From VRUE01 sp963780815 (GTDB taxonomy: Bacteria; Actinomycetota; Thermoleophilia; Solirubrobacterales; 70-9), in the NCBI GenBank assembly GCA_963780815.1, contig CAWADG010000005.1, forward strand, positions 310,001 through 374,000: DNA of 64,000 nt. Reading direction: 5' to 3'. Of the stretch, positions 8,515 to 17,036 are shown in pieces. The stretch's first letter is position 1. Each line of letters begins with the position of its first letter. Both the position numbers and the translations under genes were made by a program. The notes below the pieces were generated by a model. That model was not told the origin of the DNA, ran no database searches, and saw only the letters and a program-made list of their open reading frames with translations.

Positions 8515-10639
8515 CGCCGCCTGGAAACCGGCGGCACCGCAGTACGATGACTGGATCGACGATCCAGCCCTCTACTTCAATCGCGAGCTCTCCTGGCTCG
8601 ACTTCAACCAACGGGTGCTGGAATTGGCCGAGGACCCCGGGATTCCGCTGCTCGAGCGGATTCGCTTCTGCTCGATCTACGCGTCGAACCTGGATGAGTT
8701 CTTCATGGTCAGGGTCGCCGGGCTGTTCGACCAGCTCGAGGCGGGCATCGACGCCCGCGGTCCCGACGGCCTCGGGCCGGGGGAGCAGATCGACGCGATC
8801 CAGGCGAAGGTGCTGGAGCTGGACCAGCGCCTGCACGGAGTCTTCGACGGCACCCTGAGGCCGGCGCTGGAGGAGGAAGGGGTCCGGATCGTGTCGCTGG
8901 AGACGGCGACCGAGGACGAGCGGCACGAGATCGACGCCCGCTTCCACGACCAGGTGTTCCCGGCGCTGACGCCGCTCGTGATCGGCCTCGGGCGGCCATT
9001 CCCCTACATCTCCAACCTCTCGCTCAGCCTCGGGGTGCTTCTCCGCGACCCCGAGAGCGGGACCGAGATCATCGCCCGCGTCAAGGTCCCGAAGGAGCTC
9101 CTCGGGCGCTTCCTGCAGATCGGGGAGGAGGGGCAGGAGGCCTTCGTCCCGCTCGAGGAGGCGATCGCGGCCAACCTCGATGCCCTGTTCCCCGGCACCG
9201 AGGTCGTCGACCACGGTTACTTCCGGGTGACCCGCGACACCGACTTCACCGTCTCCGACGAGGCCGACGACCTCCTCCAGGCAGTCCAGGACGAACTTCG
9301 CCGGCGCCGGTTCGGCGAGGTCGTCAGGCTCGAGTTCGCGTCGGGCATGAACCCGAAGCTTCGCGCCCAGCTGATCGAGGCGCTGCGGCTCGAGGATCGC
9401 GAGGTCTACGACGTCGACGGCCTGATCGATCTCGCCGATCTCGGCGACATCGCCGACGTTCCCGCCCGCCCCGAGCTCCGCTATGAGGCCTGGAGCCCTT
9501 GCACCCAGCCGCGCCTGCAGGGCGAGGACGAGGAGCCGGTCGACATGTTCGCCGCGATCCGCCAGGGGGACATCCTCGTCCACCACCCCTACGACTCGTT
9601 CTCGAGCTCGGTCGACCGCTTCGTCGCCCAGGCGGTCGCCGACCCCGACGTCCTGGCGATCAAGCAGACGGTGTACAGGACGAGCGACGACTCGCCGCTG
9701 GTGCCGGCGTTGATCCGCGCTTCCGAACGCGGCAAGCAGGCGGTCTGCATGGTCGAGCTCAAAGCCCGCTTCGACGAGGCCGCGAACATCCACTGGGCGA
9801 AGTCGCTCGAGGAGGCAGGCGTCCACGTCGTCTACGGGATCCCCGGGATGAAGACCCACGTCAAGGCGGTGCTGGTCGTGCGGCGGGAGGGCGAACAGGT
9901 GCGCGAGTACGTCCACATCGGCACCGGCAACTACAACCCGACGACAGCCCGGCTGTACACCGACCTCGGACTCTTCACGGCGGACCCTGACATCGGCGCC
10001 GACGTCGCCGAGATGTTCAACTTCCTGACCGGGTACGGGCGGCCGGCGGGATTCCGGAAGGTGCTGGTGTCGCCGACGACGATGCGCGACCGCCTGCTCG
10101 AGGAGATCGAGCGGACGATCGAGGCCCACCGCGCAGGCGAGGAGGCGCGGATCGCGCTGAAGATGAACGCGCTCGTCGACGCCCGCTGCATCCGCGCGCT
10201 CTACGACGCCTCGCGCGCCGGCGTCCCGGTCGAGCTCAACGTGCGCGGGATCTGCTGCCTGCGGCCCGGAGTGCCCGGCGTATCGGACAACATCAGGGTC
10301 GTCTCGATCGTCGGCCGCTTCCTCGAGCACTCGCGCCTCTACGCCTTCCAGCGCGGCGACGAGACCCGGGTCCTGATCGGTTCGGCGGACCTGATGCCCC
10401 GCAACCTCGACCACCGGGTCGAGCTGGTGACGCCGGTCGAGGACCGCTCTCTTCAGATCGAGTTGATCGACGTTCTCGAGCGCTGCTTCGCCGACAACTC
10501 GAACGCTTGGGAGCTCGGCTCCGACGGCGTCTGGACGAGGCTCGCGACGCCCGAGGTGGGGCGCCGCAGCGTCCAGGACGAGCTGCGCGAGAGGTACGCC
10601 GGGCGGGCCGCGGAGCAGCTCGCCGCGGCGGCGAGCTGA
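8504..10639 (+). CDS. ppk1: Polyphosphate kinase Ppk1
   Basis: 711-residue enzyme that makes polyphosphate from ATP reversibly. The N-terminal ELSWLDFNQRVLELA, the autophosphorylated His motif VHIGTGNYNPTTARLYTDLG, and the second conserved His in FLEHSRLYAF followed by IGSADLMPRNLDHR are all intact. The GTG at 8504 is the only canonical start between the upstream in-frame reading of the previous gene and the conserved N-terminus, and overlaps the preceding stop by 11 nt. Length matches the family. Together with ppx and CHAD proteins it forms a polyphosphate unit. Confidence 0.95.
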   Translation: MLPDAAWKPAAPQYDDWIDDPALYFNRELSWLDFNQRVLELAEDPGIPLLERIRFCSIYASNLDEFFMVRVAGLFDQLEAGIDARGPDGLGPGEQIDAIQAKVLELDQRLHGVFDGTLRPALEEEGVRIVSLETATEDERHEIDARFHDQVFPALTPLVIGLGRPFPYISNLSLSLGVLLRDPESGTEIIARVKVPKELLGRFLQIGEEGQEAFVPLEEAIAANLDALFPGTEVVDHGYFRVTRDTDFTVSDEADDLLQAVQDELRRRRFGEVVRLEFASGMNPKLRAQLIEALRLEDREVYDVDGLIDLADLGDIADVPARPELRYEAWSPCTQPRLQGEDEEPVDMFAAIRQGDILVHHPYDSFSSSVDRFVAQAVADPDVLAIKQTVYRTSDDSPLVPALIRASERGKQAVCMVELKARFDEAANIHWAKSLEEAGVHVVYGIPGMKTHVKAVLVVRREGEQVREYVHIGTGNYNPTTARLYTDLGLFTADPDIGADVAEMFNFLTGYGRPAGFRKVLVSPTTMRDRLLEEIERTIEAHRAGEEARIALKMNALVDARCIRALYDASRAGVPVELNVRGICCLRPGVPGVSDNIRVVSIVGRFLEHSRLYAFQRGDETRVLIGSADLMPRNLDHRVELVTPVEDRSLQIELIDVLERCFADNSNAWELGSDGVWTRLATPEVGRRSVQDELRERYAGRAAEQLAAAAS

Positions 10640-10666
10640 GGCGTGGTCGACCAATAGGATTGGGCG

Positions 10667-11287
10667 ATGGCTCGGCTCTCCCTCCTGCCTCGGGATCTCA
10701 GCTTCTTCGAACTGTTCACCGAGGCGGGGCAGAACACGCTGCGGGCTGCGCGGCTGCTCGACGAGATGATGTCGAGATGGCCCGACGGCGCCGACCTCGG
10801 TCGCGAGATCCTCAAGGCCGAGCAGGAGGGCGACCGGATCACCCACGACATCGTCCAGCGGCTGAACTCGACCTTCGTCACCCCGATCGACCGCGAGGAC
10901 ATCTACGCGGTCGCGACTCAGCTCGACGACATCGTCGACTACACGGAGGAGGCCGCCGACTTCCTCGGCCTCTACCAGATCGAGGCGCCGATGGCGCAGG
11001 CGCAGGCCCTGACCCAGGTCCTCGTCGGTGCCTGCGAACAGCTCTCCAGTGGCCTCGAGCAACTGCGCGAGCTGAAGGGCCTCGACAAGTACTGGATCGA
11101 GATCCACCGGCTCGAGAACGAGGGGGATCGGATCTCCCGCGATGCGGTCGCCTCGCTGTTCTCGAACGGCATCGACCCGATGGTCGTGATCCGCTGGAAG
11201 GACATGTTCGCCGTGCTCGAGAACGCGATCGACTCGACCGAGACCGTTGCGCAGACTCTCGAGGGCATAGTCATAAAAAACTCGTGA
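10667..11287 (+). CDS. DUF47 family PhoU-like protein
   Basis: 206-residue helical protein of the DUF47/TIGR00153 family, soluble PhoU-like partners usually encoded next to PiT permeases. It has two PhoU-like halves with the metal-type helices EQEGDRITHDIVQRL and ENEGDRISRDAVASL. A TAGGAT -10 (10655-10660) ends 6 nt before the ATG, so it is likely leaderless. It overlaps the PiT gene by 4 nt (GTGA), in keeping with a role in controlling PiT. Confidence 0.9.
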   Translation: MARLSLLPRDLSFFELFTEAGQNTLRAARLLDEMMSRWPDGADLGREILKAEQEGDRITHDIVQRLNSTFVTPIDREDIYAVATQLDDIVDYTEEAADFLGLYQIEAPMAQAQALTQVLVGACEQLSSGLEQLRELKGLDKYWIEIHRLENEGDRISRDAVASLFSNGIDPMVVIRWKDMFAVLENAIDSTETVAQTLEGIVIKNS

Positions 11288-12282
11288 GCGGGGATGTGGT
11301 CATGGTCCTGGTCGTCGCCTGCGCGCTCGGATTCGCCTTCAGCAACGGGTTCCACGACACCTTCGACCTGATCTCGACAGCGATCTCGACCGGCGCGGCC
11401 CCGCCGCAGGTCGCGATCGCGGTGGCGGCGGTGCTCAACTTCCTCGGCGCCTTCATCTCGGTGGCCGTCGCGGCGACGATCGCCGGCGATGTCGTCGAGG
11501 TGGCGCAGATCACCCCCGGGGCCGTCCTCTGTGGCCTCGCCGGGGCGATCGCGTGGAATCTCTGGACCTGGCGGCTCGGCCTGCCCTCGAGCTCCTCGCA
11601 CGCCCTGATCGGTGGCCTGGTCGGGGCGACCCTGGCGGCCGGGGGCGCCGACGCCGTCGACGGCGTCGGGCTCCTGGACAAGGTCCTGATCCCGGCCCTG
11701 GTAGCGCCGCTCGCCGCCTTCATCCTCGCCGGTGTCCTGATCGGAGTGATCTACCGGATCGTCGGGAACCGTGCGCCGGGCTCAGTCGGCCGTGCGTTTC
11801 GCCGGGCTCAGATCGCCTCCGGGGGGCTGCTCGCGCTGGGCCATGGCGCCAACGACGCACAGAAGACGATGGGGGTCATCACCCTGGCGCTGATCGCCGA
11901 CGGGTCCCACGGCGTCGGGACCGATCCGCCGTTCTGGGTGATCCTCACCGCCGCCGCCGCGCTCGGCCTCGGGACCTACAGCGGTGGCTGGCGGATCATG
12001 CGGACGACCGGCGCGCGGATCATCAAGATGGACCCGGCCCAGGGCTTCTCCGCTCAAGGCGCCGGCGCCGTTGCGATCCTCGTCTCGACCGCGCTCGGCT
12101 ACCCGATCTCCTCGACTCACGCGATCAGCGGCGGGGTGATGGGCGCCGGTGCGGCGAAGCGTATATCGGCGGTGCGCTGGGGGGTGGCGGGGAACATCGT
12201 CGTCGCCTGGCTCCTGACGCTGCCGGCGACGGCGGCGATCGGGGCCGCCGTATACGGGATCGCGAAGCTCCTCGGCGCGTAG
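11284..12282 (+). CDS. pit: Low-affinity inorganic phosphate transporter, PiT family
   Basis: 332-residue permease with about nine to ten membrane segments. The duplicated PiT signatures are GFAFSNGFHDTFD near the N-terminus and LALGHGANDAQKTMG past the middle, plus the SSSHALIGG and SSTHAISGG repeats. GTG 11284 overlaps the DUF47 stop (GTGA); ATG 11302 is the alternative. The pair DUF47-PiT gives the cell a second phosphate route besides Pst, encoded in the same island. Confidence 0.93.
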   Translation: MSGDVVMVLVVACALGFAFSNGFHDTFDLISTAISTGAAPPQVAIAVAAVLNFLGAFISVAVAATIAGDVVEVAQITPGAVLCGLAGAIAWNLWTWRLGLPSSSSHALIGGLVGATLAAGGADAVDGVGLLDKVLIPALVAPLAAFILAGVLIGVIYRIVGNRAPGSVGRAFRRAQIASGGLLALGHGANDAQKTMGVITLALIADGSHGVGTDPPFWVILTAAAALGLGTYSGGWRIMRTTGARIIKMDPAQGFSAQGAGAVAILVSTALGYPISSTHAISGGVMGAGAAKRISAVRWGVAGNIVVAWLLTLPATAAIGAAVYGIAKLLGA

Positions 12283-12293
12283 AATTCGACGCG

Positions 12294-12644
12294 ATGCGAA
12301 CGGCGCGGAACATCGCGATAGTGATGGCACTGGCCTTCGCGGTCGCGTTCGTGCCGGCCGGCGGCAACGTCGCCGAAGCGGTCCTGACGGCGATCACGAT
12401 CGGATTCCTGACGGCAATCGCCTGGACCGTGTATGTCCTCAGCCGTGAGAACCAGCTGACGCTGGCGGCGCTGAGCGACGGGCGCCGGGCGATCCTCTAC
12501 GGGGCCATCGGGCTGATCGCGCTGCTGATCGCGGGCACCGACGAGATGTTCGCCACCGGCGGCGGCACCCTCGCCTGGCTGCTTCTCTTCGGTGCCTCGG
12601 TGGCCGCGATCTGGCGAATCTGGATCGAAGCGAACACTTACTGA
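12294..12644 (+). CDS. Small membrane protein, unknown function
   Basis: 116 residues with four hydrophobic segments (about 5-22, 27-46, 63-80, 90-108) and almost no soluble part. I do not recognise a family. A TAGAAT hexamer (12280-12285) ends 8 nt before the ATG, supporting this start and its own transcript. It follows the PiT gene by 11 nt, so it may be either the end of the phosphate island or an unrelated gene. Confidence 0.7.
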   Translation: MRTARNIAIVMALAFAVAFVPAGGNVAEAVLTAITIGFLTAIAWTVYVLSRENQLTLAALSDGRRAILYGAIGLIALLIAGTDEMFATGGGTLAWLLLFGASVAAIWRIWIEANTY

Positions 12645-12712
12645 GCTGAGCCGCGACGCAATCGTTCGTTTCGGCGCGCCACGCTTGAGTCGCGGCCTGG
12701 GACCGTCGGGGG

Positions 12713-13060
12713 GTGAGCTCTCCGATCCGATCCCGGCACGGCGAGCGCGGGTCGGCCTCGATCGAGTTGGTCGGCGTGCTCCCGTTCCTCCTTCTCGCGA
12801 TTCTGGTCGCCGCCCAGCTCGCGGTCGCCGGGCAGGCGCTGTGGTCGGCCGGTGTGGCGGCGAGGGCCGGCGCCCGCGCGGCGCTGGTCGGGAAGGACCC
12901 CGCCGACGCGGCGCGCGCGGCGCTGCCGCCCTCGATGCGGCGGAATGCGCGGGTCGACGGCGCCGGTGGCGTCTCGGTCGAGGTCCCGGTGCCGCGCCTG
13001 CTGCCCGCGCTCCCACCCGTCACCGTCACCGCGGGCGCCCGGTTGGGGCCCGATGGATAG
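12713..13060 (+). CDS. TadE-like pseudopilin/assembly protein
   Basis: 115 residues. The N-terminus has the TadE pattern ERGSASIELVGVLPFLLLAIL: a charged residue, Glu at position +5 of the hydrophobic helix, then one membrane segment and a small periplasmic part. TadE-like proteins are minor pseudopilins of Flp/Tad pili. GTG start. It overlaps the next TadE-like gene by 8 nt. No TadA ATPase or secretin is in the window. Confidence 0.7.
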   Translation: MSSPIRSRHGERGSASIELVGVLPFLLLAILVAAQLAVAGQALWSAGVAARAGARAALVGKDPADAARAALPPSMRRNARVDGAGGVSVEVPVPRLLPALPPVTVTAGARLGPDG

Positions 13061-13382
13061 CGAGCGCGGGCAGGCGTCGGTCGAGCTCGTCGCGGCTGTC
13101 CCGGCGCTGCTCCTCGCGGCTCTGATCGCGCTCCAGCTCCTGCTCGCCGGGTATGCGCTGACGCTCGCCGACGGGGCCGCCGAGGCCGGGGCCCTCGCCC
13201 TCGCCTCGGGCGGCTCGGCCAGGGACGCGGCCCGAGAGGGTCTCCCGGGCTGGGCCCGGGACGACGTCGACGTCGCGGTCGGAGGCGGCACCGTGACCGT
13301 CCGGCTGCGGCCGCCCTCGCCGTTCGGCCTGCTCGGCGAGGCGCTCGTGGTCACATCCTCGGCCTCGGCGAGGGAAGGGTGA
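13053..13382 (+). CDS. Second TadE-like protein
   Basis: 109 residues with the same architecture as its neighbour: SERGQASVELVAAVPALLLAAL, with Glu inside the first turn of the only membrane helix, then a short extracytoplasmic domain. ATG 13053 lies inside the preceding gene and its stop overlaps the following GTG (GTGA), so the three genes are tightly coupled. Likely a pilus-related minor component. Confidence 0.7.
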   Translation: MDSERGQASVELVAAVPALLLAALIALQLLLAGYALTLADGAAEAGALALASGGSARDAAREGLPGWARDDVDVAVGGGTVTVRLRPPSPFGLLGEALVVTSSASAREG

Positions 13383-14002
13383 GCGCGGTGGTCATCGTCG
13401 CTCCTGTCGGCGGCGCATCCGGCTCACGGGCGGCCGCCGCGGCCCTGGCCTGCGCGGGGTCCACCGTCGACCGTGCCGGCCTCCTCGTCGACCTTGCGCC
13501 CGGGCGCATGCCTCGGCCCGCCCTGATCGCAAGCGCCGCCGCTCGCGATCTCGAGGAGCGCCTGGCGGCCCACCTCCCCGAGGCGGTGGTCGCGTCGCGG
13601 GGCCGGATCTGCCATCTGGCCCTGCCGGAGGATGACGTCGGGCTCGAGCGGGCGGGTGCGGCGCTCGCGGTCGGCCGTGGATCGACGACGGCGGTCCATC
13701 TCACCCCTCGGCTGGTGCAGGCTGCGCTGGACGGGCCGCTGCGCCCGACCGGCGGCCTGCTCAGCGCGGACCTGGCCGTGGACCGCGCCCTCACCGCGCT
13801 CGCCGTCGGCGACCTGATCGAGCGCGGCCTCCGGGTCGCGGTGCTCAAACGCTCGATCGGGTGGATCGCGGCACGCGCGGCGCTGGCCGGTGTTTCGGCC
13901 CCGGTCGGCGACGGCGGCCTCCCGACCCGGGTCGGCCGCCTTCTGCTCGACCCGGGGCCCTCCGTATTTGACCGTCGTGGATCAGCCGAGGATTCCGGAT
14001 GA
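13379..14002 (+). CDS. Hypothetical protein, possible degenerate MinD/CpaE-like fold
   Basis: 207 residues, soluble, Ala/Arg-rich. The start VVIVAPVGGASGSRAAAAAL resembles the first strand and deviant Walker A region of MinD/CpaE ATPases followed by LLVDLAPGR, but the Walker Lys is absent, so ATP hydrolysis is doubtful. CpaE-like proteins occur in Tad pilus clusters, which would fit the two preceding TadE-like genes. Call is tentative; the GTG start overlaps the previous stop by 4 nt. Confidence 0.5.
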   Translation: MSAVVIVAPVGGASGSRAAAAALACAGSTVDRAGLLVDLAPGRMPRPALIASAAARDLEERLAAHLPEAVVASRGRICHLALPEDDVGLERAGAALAVGRGSTTAVHLTPRLVQAALDGPLRPTGGLLSADLAVDRALTALAVGDLIERGLRVAVLKRSIGWIAARAALAGVSAPVGDGGLPTRVGRLLLDPGPSVFDRRGSAEDSG

Positions 14003-14048
14003 ACTCGAACAGGGGCGCCCATACCTTGTACCTTCGATGGGAGAGCCG

Positions 14049-14630
14049 ATGTTCGAGATCCGAATACACGGTCGTGGCGGCCAGGGTGTGGTCACCGCCG
14101 CCGAGCTGCTTTCTGTCGCCGCATTCGAAGAAGGTCTCCACGCCCAGGCGTTCCCCAGCTTCGGCTCGGAGCGCAGCGGCGCTCCTGTCGTCGCGTACTG
14201 TCGGTTCGCCGGCTCTCCGATCCGAACCCGCGAACCGGTGGCCGAGCCCGACGCCCTGATCGTTCAAGACCCGACCCTTCTGCATCAGGTCGACCTCTTC
14301 AACGGCCTCGGCCCAGACGCCCACATCCTCATCAACAGCAGCCGCGGCTTCGAGGGGCTCGGCCTCGACGAGTTCAGTCAGGGCTTCCGTCCCGAGCGGC
14401 TGCTGACGGTGCCCGCCACGGACATCGCCCGCCGCTGCCTCGGGCGCCCCCTCCCTAACGCCGCCCTCGTCGGCGGCTTCGCGGCGCTGACCGGGCGGTT
14501 GCGGCTCGAGTCGGTCATCGCTGCGATCGACGAGCGGTTCCCCGGCGTCCTCGGTGAGCGAAACGCGGCCGCGGCCCGGGAGACGTTCGGACTGGTCGAG
14601 AGCGAGTTGAGGCAGGTGGAGAGTGCTTAG
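14049..14630 (+). CDS. porG: 2-oxoacid:ferredoxin oxidoreductase, gamma subunit
   Basis: 193-residue gamma domain of pyruvate/2-oxoacid:ferredoxin oxidoreductase, which turns a 2-oxoacid plus CoA into acyl-CoA, CO2 and reduced ferredoxin. The family start IRIHGRGGQGVVTAAELL and FPSFGSERSGAPV are clear. ATG 14049 has an SD (GGAGAG) 4 nt upstream; in-frame ATG 14037 has none. It overlaps the alpha gene by 8 nt. Confidence 0.92.
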   Translation: MFEIRIHGRGGQGVVTAAELLSVAAFEEGLHAQAFPSFGSERSGAPVVAYCRFAGSPIRTREPVAEPDALIVQDPTLLHQVDLFNGLGPDAHILINSSRGFEGLGLDEFSQGFRPERLLTVPATDIARRCLGRPLPNAALVGGFAALTGRLRLESVIAAIDERFPGVLGERNAAAARETFGLVESELRQVESA

Positions 14631-15876
14631 ACAGGCCGAGGGCTCCGCGGCGGTGGCCGAGGCGGTCGCGCTCTGCCGGCCGGAGGTCGTATGCGCCTAC
14701 CCGATCTCGCCGCAGACGCACATCGTCGAGGGGCTGTCCGACATCGTCCGCGAAGGGAGGCTCGAGCCGTGCGAGTACATCACAGTCGAGTCGGAGTTCG
14801 CCGCCCTCTCGGTCTGCATCGGCGCCTCCGCGGCCGGCGCCCGCGCCTACACCGCGACCGCCAGCCAGGGCCTCCTCTACATGGCCGAGGCCCTCTACAA
14901 CGCCTCCGGGCTGGGCCTGCCGATCGTGATGACCGTCGCCAACCGGGCGATCGGCTCCCCGATCAACATCTGGAACGACCACAGCGACTCGATGTCCCAG
15001 CGCGACTGCGGCTGGATCCAGCTCTACGCCGAGACCAACCAGGAGGCCGTCGACATACACATCCAGGCCTTCCGGATCGCGGAGGAGCTCTCGCTGCCGG
15101 TGATGGTCTGCATGGACGGCTTCATCCTCACCCACGCGCACGAGCGCATCGACGTGCCCTCCCAGGAGCAGGTCGACTCATTCCTCCCGGTCTTCGAGCC
15201 GCGGCAGGTGCTCGACCCGGCGGATCCGATGACGATCGGCGCGATGGTAGGGCCCGAGGCGTTCACCGAGGTCAAGTACCTGGCCCACGCCAAGCAGCTG
15301 CAGGCGCTCGACCTGATTCCGCAGGTCTCGGCGGAGTTCGGGTCCGCCTTCAACCGCCTCTCCGGAGGCCTCGTCCGCAGCTACAGGGCCGGGGACGCCG
15401 AGACCGTCGTCGTCGCCCTCGGCTCGGTGCTGGGGACGATCGAGGACGCGATCGACGAGATGCGCGACCGGGGGGTCAGCATCGGCGCCCTCGCGATCAA
15501 GTCGTTCCGCCCCTTCCCACTCGAGGAGGTTCGCGAGGCGCTCGAGGGCGCGCGGCGGGTGGTCGTGCTCGAGAAGGCGCTCGCGGTCGGCATCGGCGGA
15601 ATCGTCTCGGCCAACGTCCGGATGGCGCTCTCGGGGATCCAGCTCCATGGCTACACGGTGATCGCCGGGCTCGGGGGGCGCCCGATCACCAGGAAGTCGC
15701 TGATCGGCCTCTTCGAGGAGGCCGTCGCCGACCGGCTGGAGCCGCTGACCTTTCTCAACATGAAGTGGGACACCGTCGAGGCCGAGCTGAAGAGGATGCA
15801 GCAGGGCAGGCGGAGCGGCCCGCACGCGGAGAACATCATCCGCGACGCCGGGATCATCGCGGCGCGATCGCACTGA
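14623..15876 (+). CDS. porA: 2-oxoacid:ferredoxin oxidoreductase, alpha subunit
   Basis: 417-residue alpha subunit carrying the pyrimidine-binding and CoA-facing domains (PFOR domains I and II). Seen: AYPISPQTHIVE, the substrate loop around ESEFAALSVCIGASAAGARAYTATASQGL, and the C-terminal domain with VVLEKALAVGIGGI. The GTG start overlaps the gamma stop. The Tyr-Pro-Ile-(S/T)-Pro entry is typical of the pyruvate/2-ketoisovalerate branch; the exact substrate is not decided by sequence alone. Confidence 0.93.
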   Translation: MLRQAEGSAAVAEAVALCRPEVVCAYPISPQTHIVEGLSDIVREGRLEPCEYITVESEFAALSVCIGASAAGARAYTATASQGLLYMAEALYNASGLGLPIVMTVANRAIGSPINIWNDHSDSMSQRDCGWIQLYAETNQEAVDIHIQAFRIAEELSLPVMVCMDGFILTHAHERIDVPSQEQVDSFLPVFEPRQVLDPADPMTIGAMVGPEAFTEVKYLAHAKQLQALDLIPQVSAEFGSAFNRLSGGLVRSYRAGDAETVVVALGSVLGTIEDAIDEMRDRGVSIGALAIKSFRPFPLEEVREALEGARRVVVLEKALAVGIGGIVSANVRMALSGIQLHGYTVIAGLGGRPITRKSLIGLFEEAVADRLEPLTFLNMKWDTVEAELKRMQQGRRSGPHAENIIRDAGIIAARSH

Positions 15877-15884
15877 GGAGGCAG

Positions 15885-17036
15885 ATGCCCGAGAAGAGAA
15901 AACCCCGTCCCAGCGAGCAGCAGGTGAAGTTCTACCAAGCGGGCAGCTTCGTGGTCGGCAATCGCCTGCTCGACCCCGAGCAGCGCTCCGTGCAGGCGCG
16001 CATGGACCGCTCCAACAGCCTCACCTCCGGGCACCGGGCCTGCCAGGGCTGCGGCGAGGCTCTCGGGGCCCGGTACGCGGTCGACGCCGCGATGCGCGCC
16101 ACCGAGGGAAAGCTGATCGCCGCCAACGCCACCGGCTGCCTCGAGGTCTTCTCGACCCCGTTCCCCGAGTCCTCCTGGCAGCTTCCCTGGCTTCACTCCC
16201 TGTTCGGAAACGCTCCCGCCGTCGCGACCGGGATGGCGGCGGCGATGAAGGCGAAGGGGCGCGAGGACGTCCGCGTGATCGGTCAGGGGGGCGACGGCGG
16301 GACCGTCGACATCGGCTTCGGCTGCCTCTCCGGGATGTTCGAGCGAAACGACGACGTGCTGTTCATCTGTTACGACAACGAGGCCTACATGAACACCGGC
16401 GTGCAGCGGTCGGGCGCGACCCCACCCGCCGCCCGCACCGCCAACACGAAACCGATCGGAAAACACCCCGGCAACGTTTTCGGCCAGGGCAAGAACCTGC
16501 CACTGATCGCGATGGCCCACGAGGTCCCCTACGTCGCGACGGCGACCGTCGCCGAGCCGCGCGACCTCGAGAACAAGGTCGAACGCGCGATGGAGTTCCG
16601 CGGCGCCCGCTACCTCCATGTCTTCGTTCCCTGCCCGCTCGGCTGGGGCTCGGCCTCGCGCGACACGATCCGGGTCGCCCGGCTGGTCAAGGAGACCGGC
16701 CTCTTCCCCGTCTTTGAAGCCGAGCACGGGGAGGTGGTGGGGGTCTCGAAGATCCGCCGGCAGGTCCGGGTCGAGGAGTACCTGAAGCTGCAGCGCCGCT
16801 ACGCGCACCTGTTCGGCGAGGAGCCGCTGACCGAGGTGATCGAGCGGGTGCAGGCGATCGCCGACCGCAACATCCGCCGCTTCGGCCTCCTCGCCTCCGC
16901 CGAGGAGAGCGCCGATCTTCCCGGCGACGCCGGGGACACCGCCGGTCGGCCCGATGGCCTCGAGCGACCGCCAGTCCCGAACGAGGAGAGCAACCTGATG
17001 CGGCTCCTCGCCGAGACGAGCAGGGGGCCACAGTGA
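15885..17036 (+). CDS. porB: 2-oxoacid:ferredoxin oxidoreductase, beta subunit
   Basis: 383-residue TPP-binding beta subunit. HRACQGCGEALG holds two of the Cys ligands of the proximal 4Fe-4S cluster, with a further Cys in ANATGCLEVFS, and GQGGDGGTVDIGFG with the following EAYMNTGVQRSG is the TPP-Mg site. An SD (GAGGAGG) lies just upstream. The last 45 residues are an acidic tail beyond the usual end. GTGA overlap with the next gene. Confidence 0.93.
   Translation: MPEKRKPRPSEQQVKFYQAGSFVVGNRLLDPEQRSVQARMDRSNSLTSGHRACQGCGEALGARYAVDAAMRATEGKLIAANATGCLEVFSTPFPESSWQLPWLHSLFGNAPAVATGMAAAMKAKGREDVRVIGQGGDGGTVDIGFGCLSGMFERNDDVLFICYDNEAYMNTGVQRSGATPPAARTANTKPIGKHPGNVFGQGKNLPLIAMAHEVPYVATATVAEPRDLENKVERAMEFRGARYLHVFVPCPLGWGSASRDTIRVARLVKETGLFPVFEAEHGEVVGVSKIRRQVRVEEYLKLQRRYAHLFGEEPLTEVIERVQAIADRNIRRFGLLASAEESADLPGDAGDTAGRPDGLERPPVPNEESNLMRLLAETSRGPQ

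Noticed and set aside
8396..11107. 903-residue open frame on the minus strand opposite ppk1 and the DUF47 gene
   Set aside because: Composition is that of an antisense shadow and it spans three intact plus-strand genes with clear motifs.
10507..11283. Long 5' extension of the PiT frame
   Set aside because: This part is an Arg-rich out-of-frame reading of ppk1 and the DUF47 gene; PiT homology starts at the GTG overlapping the DUF47 stop.
15308..15320. CTGATTCC in porA as part of the repeat element
   Set aside because: Eight bases in a conserved coding stretch with no flanking similarity; chance.
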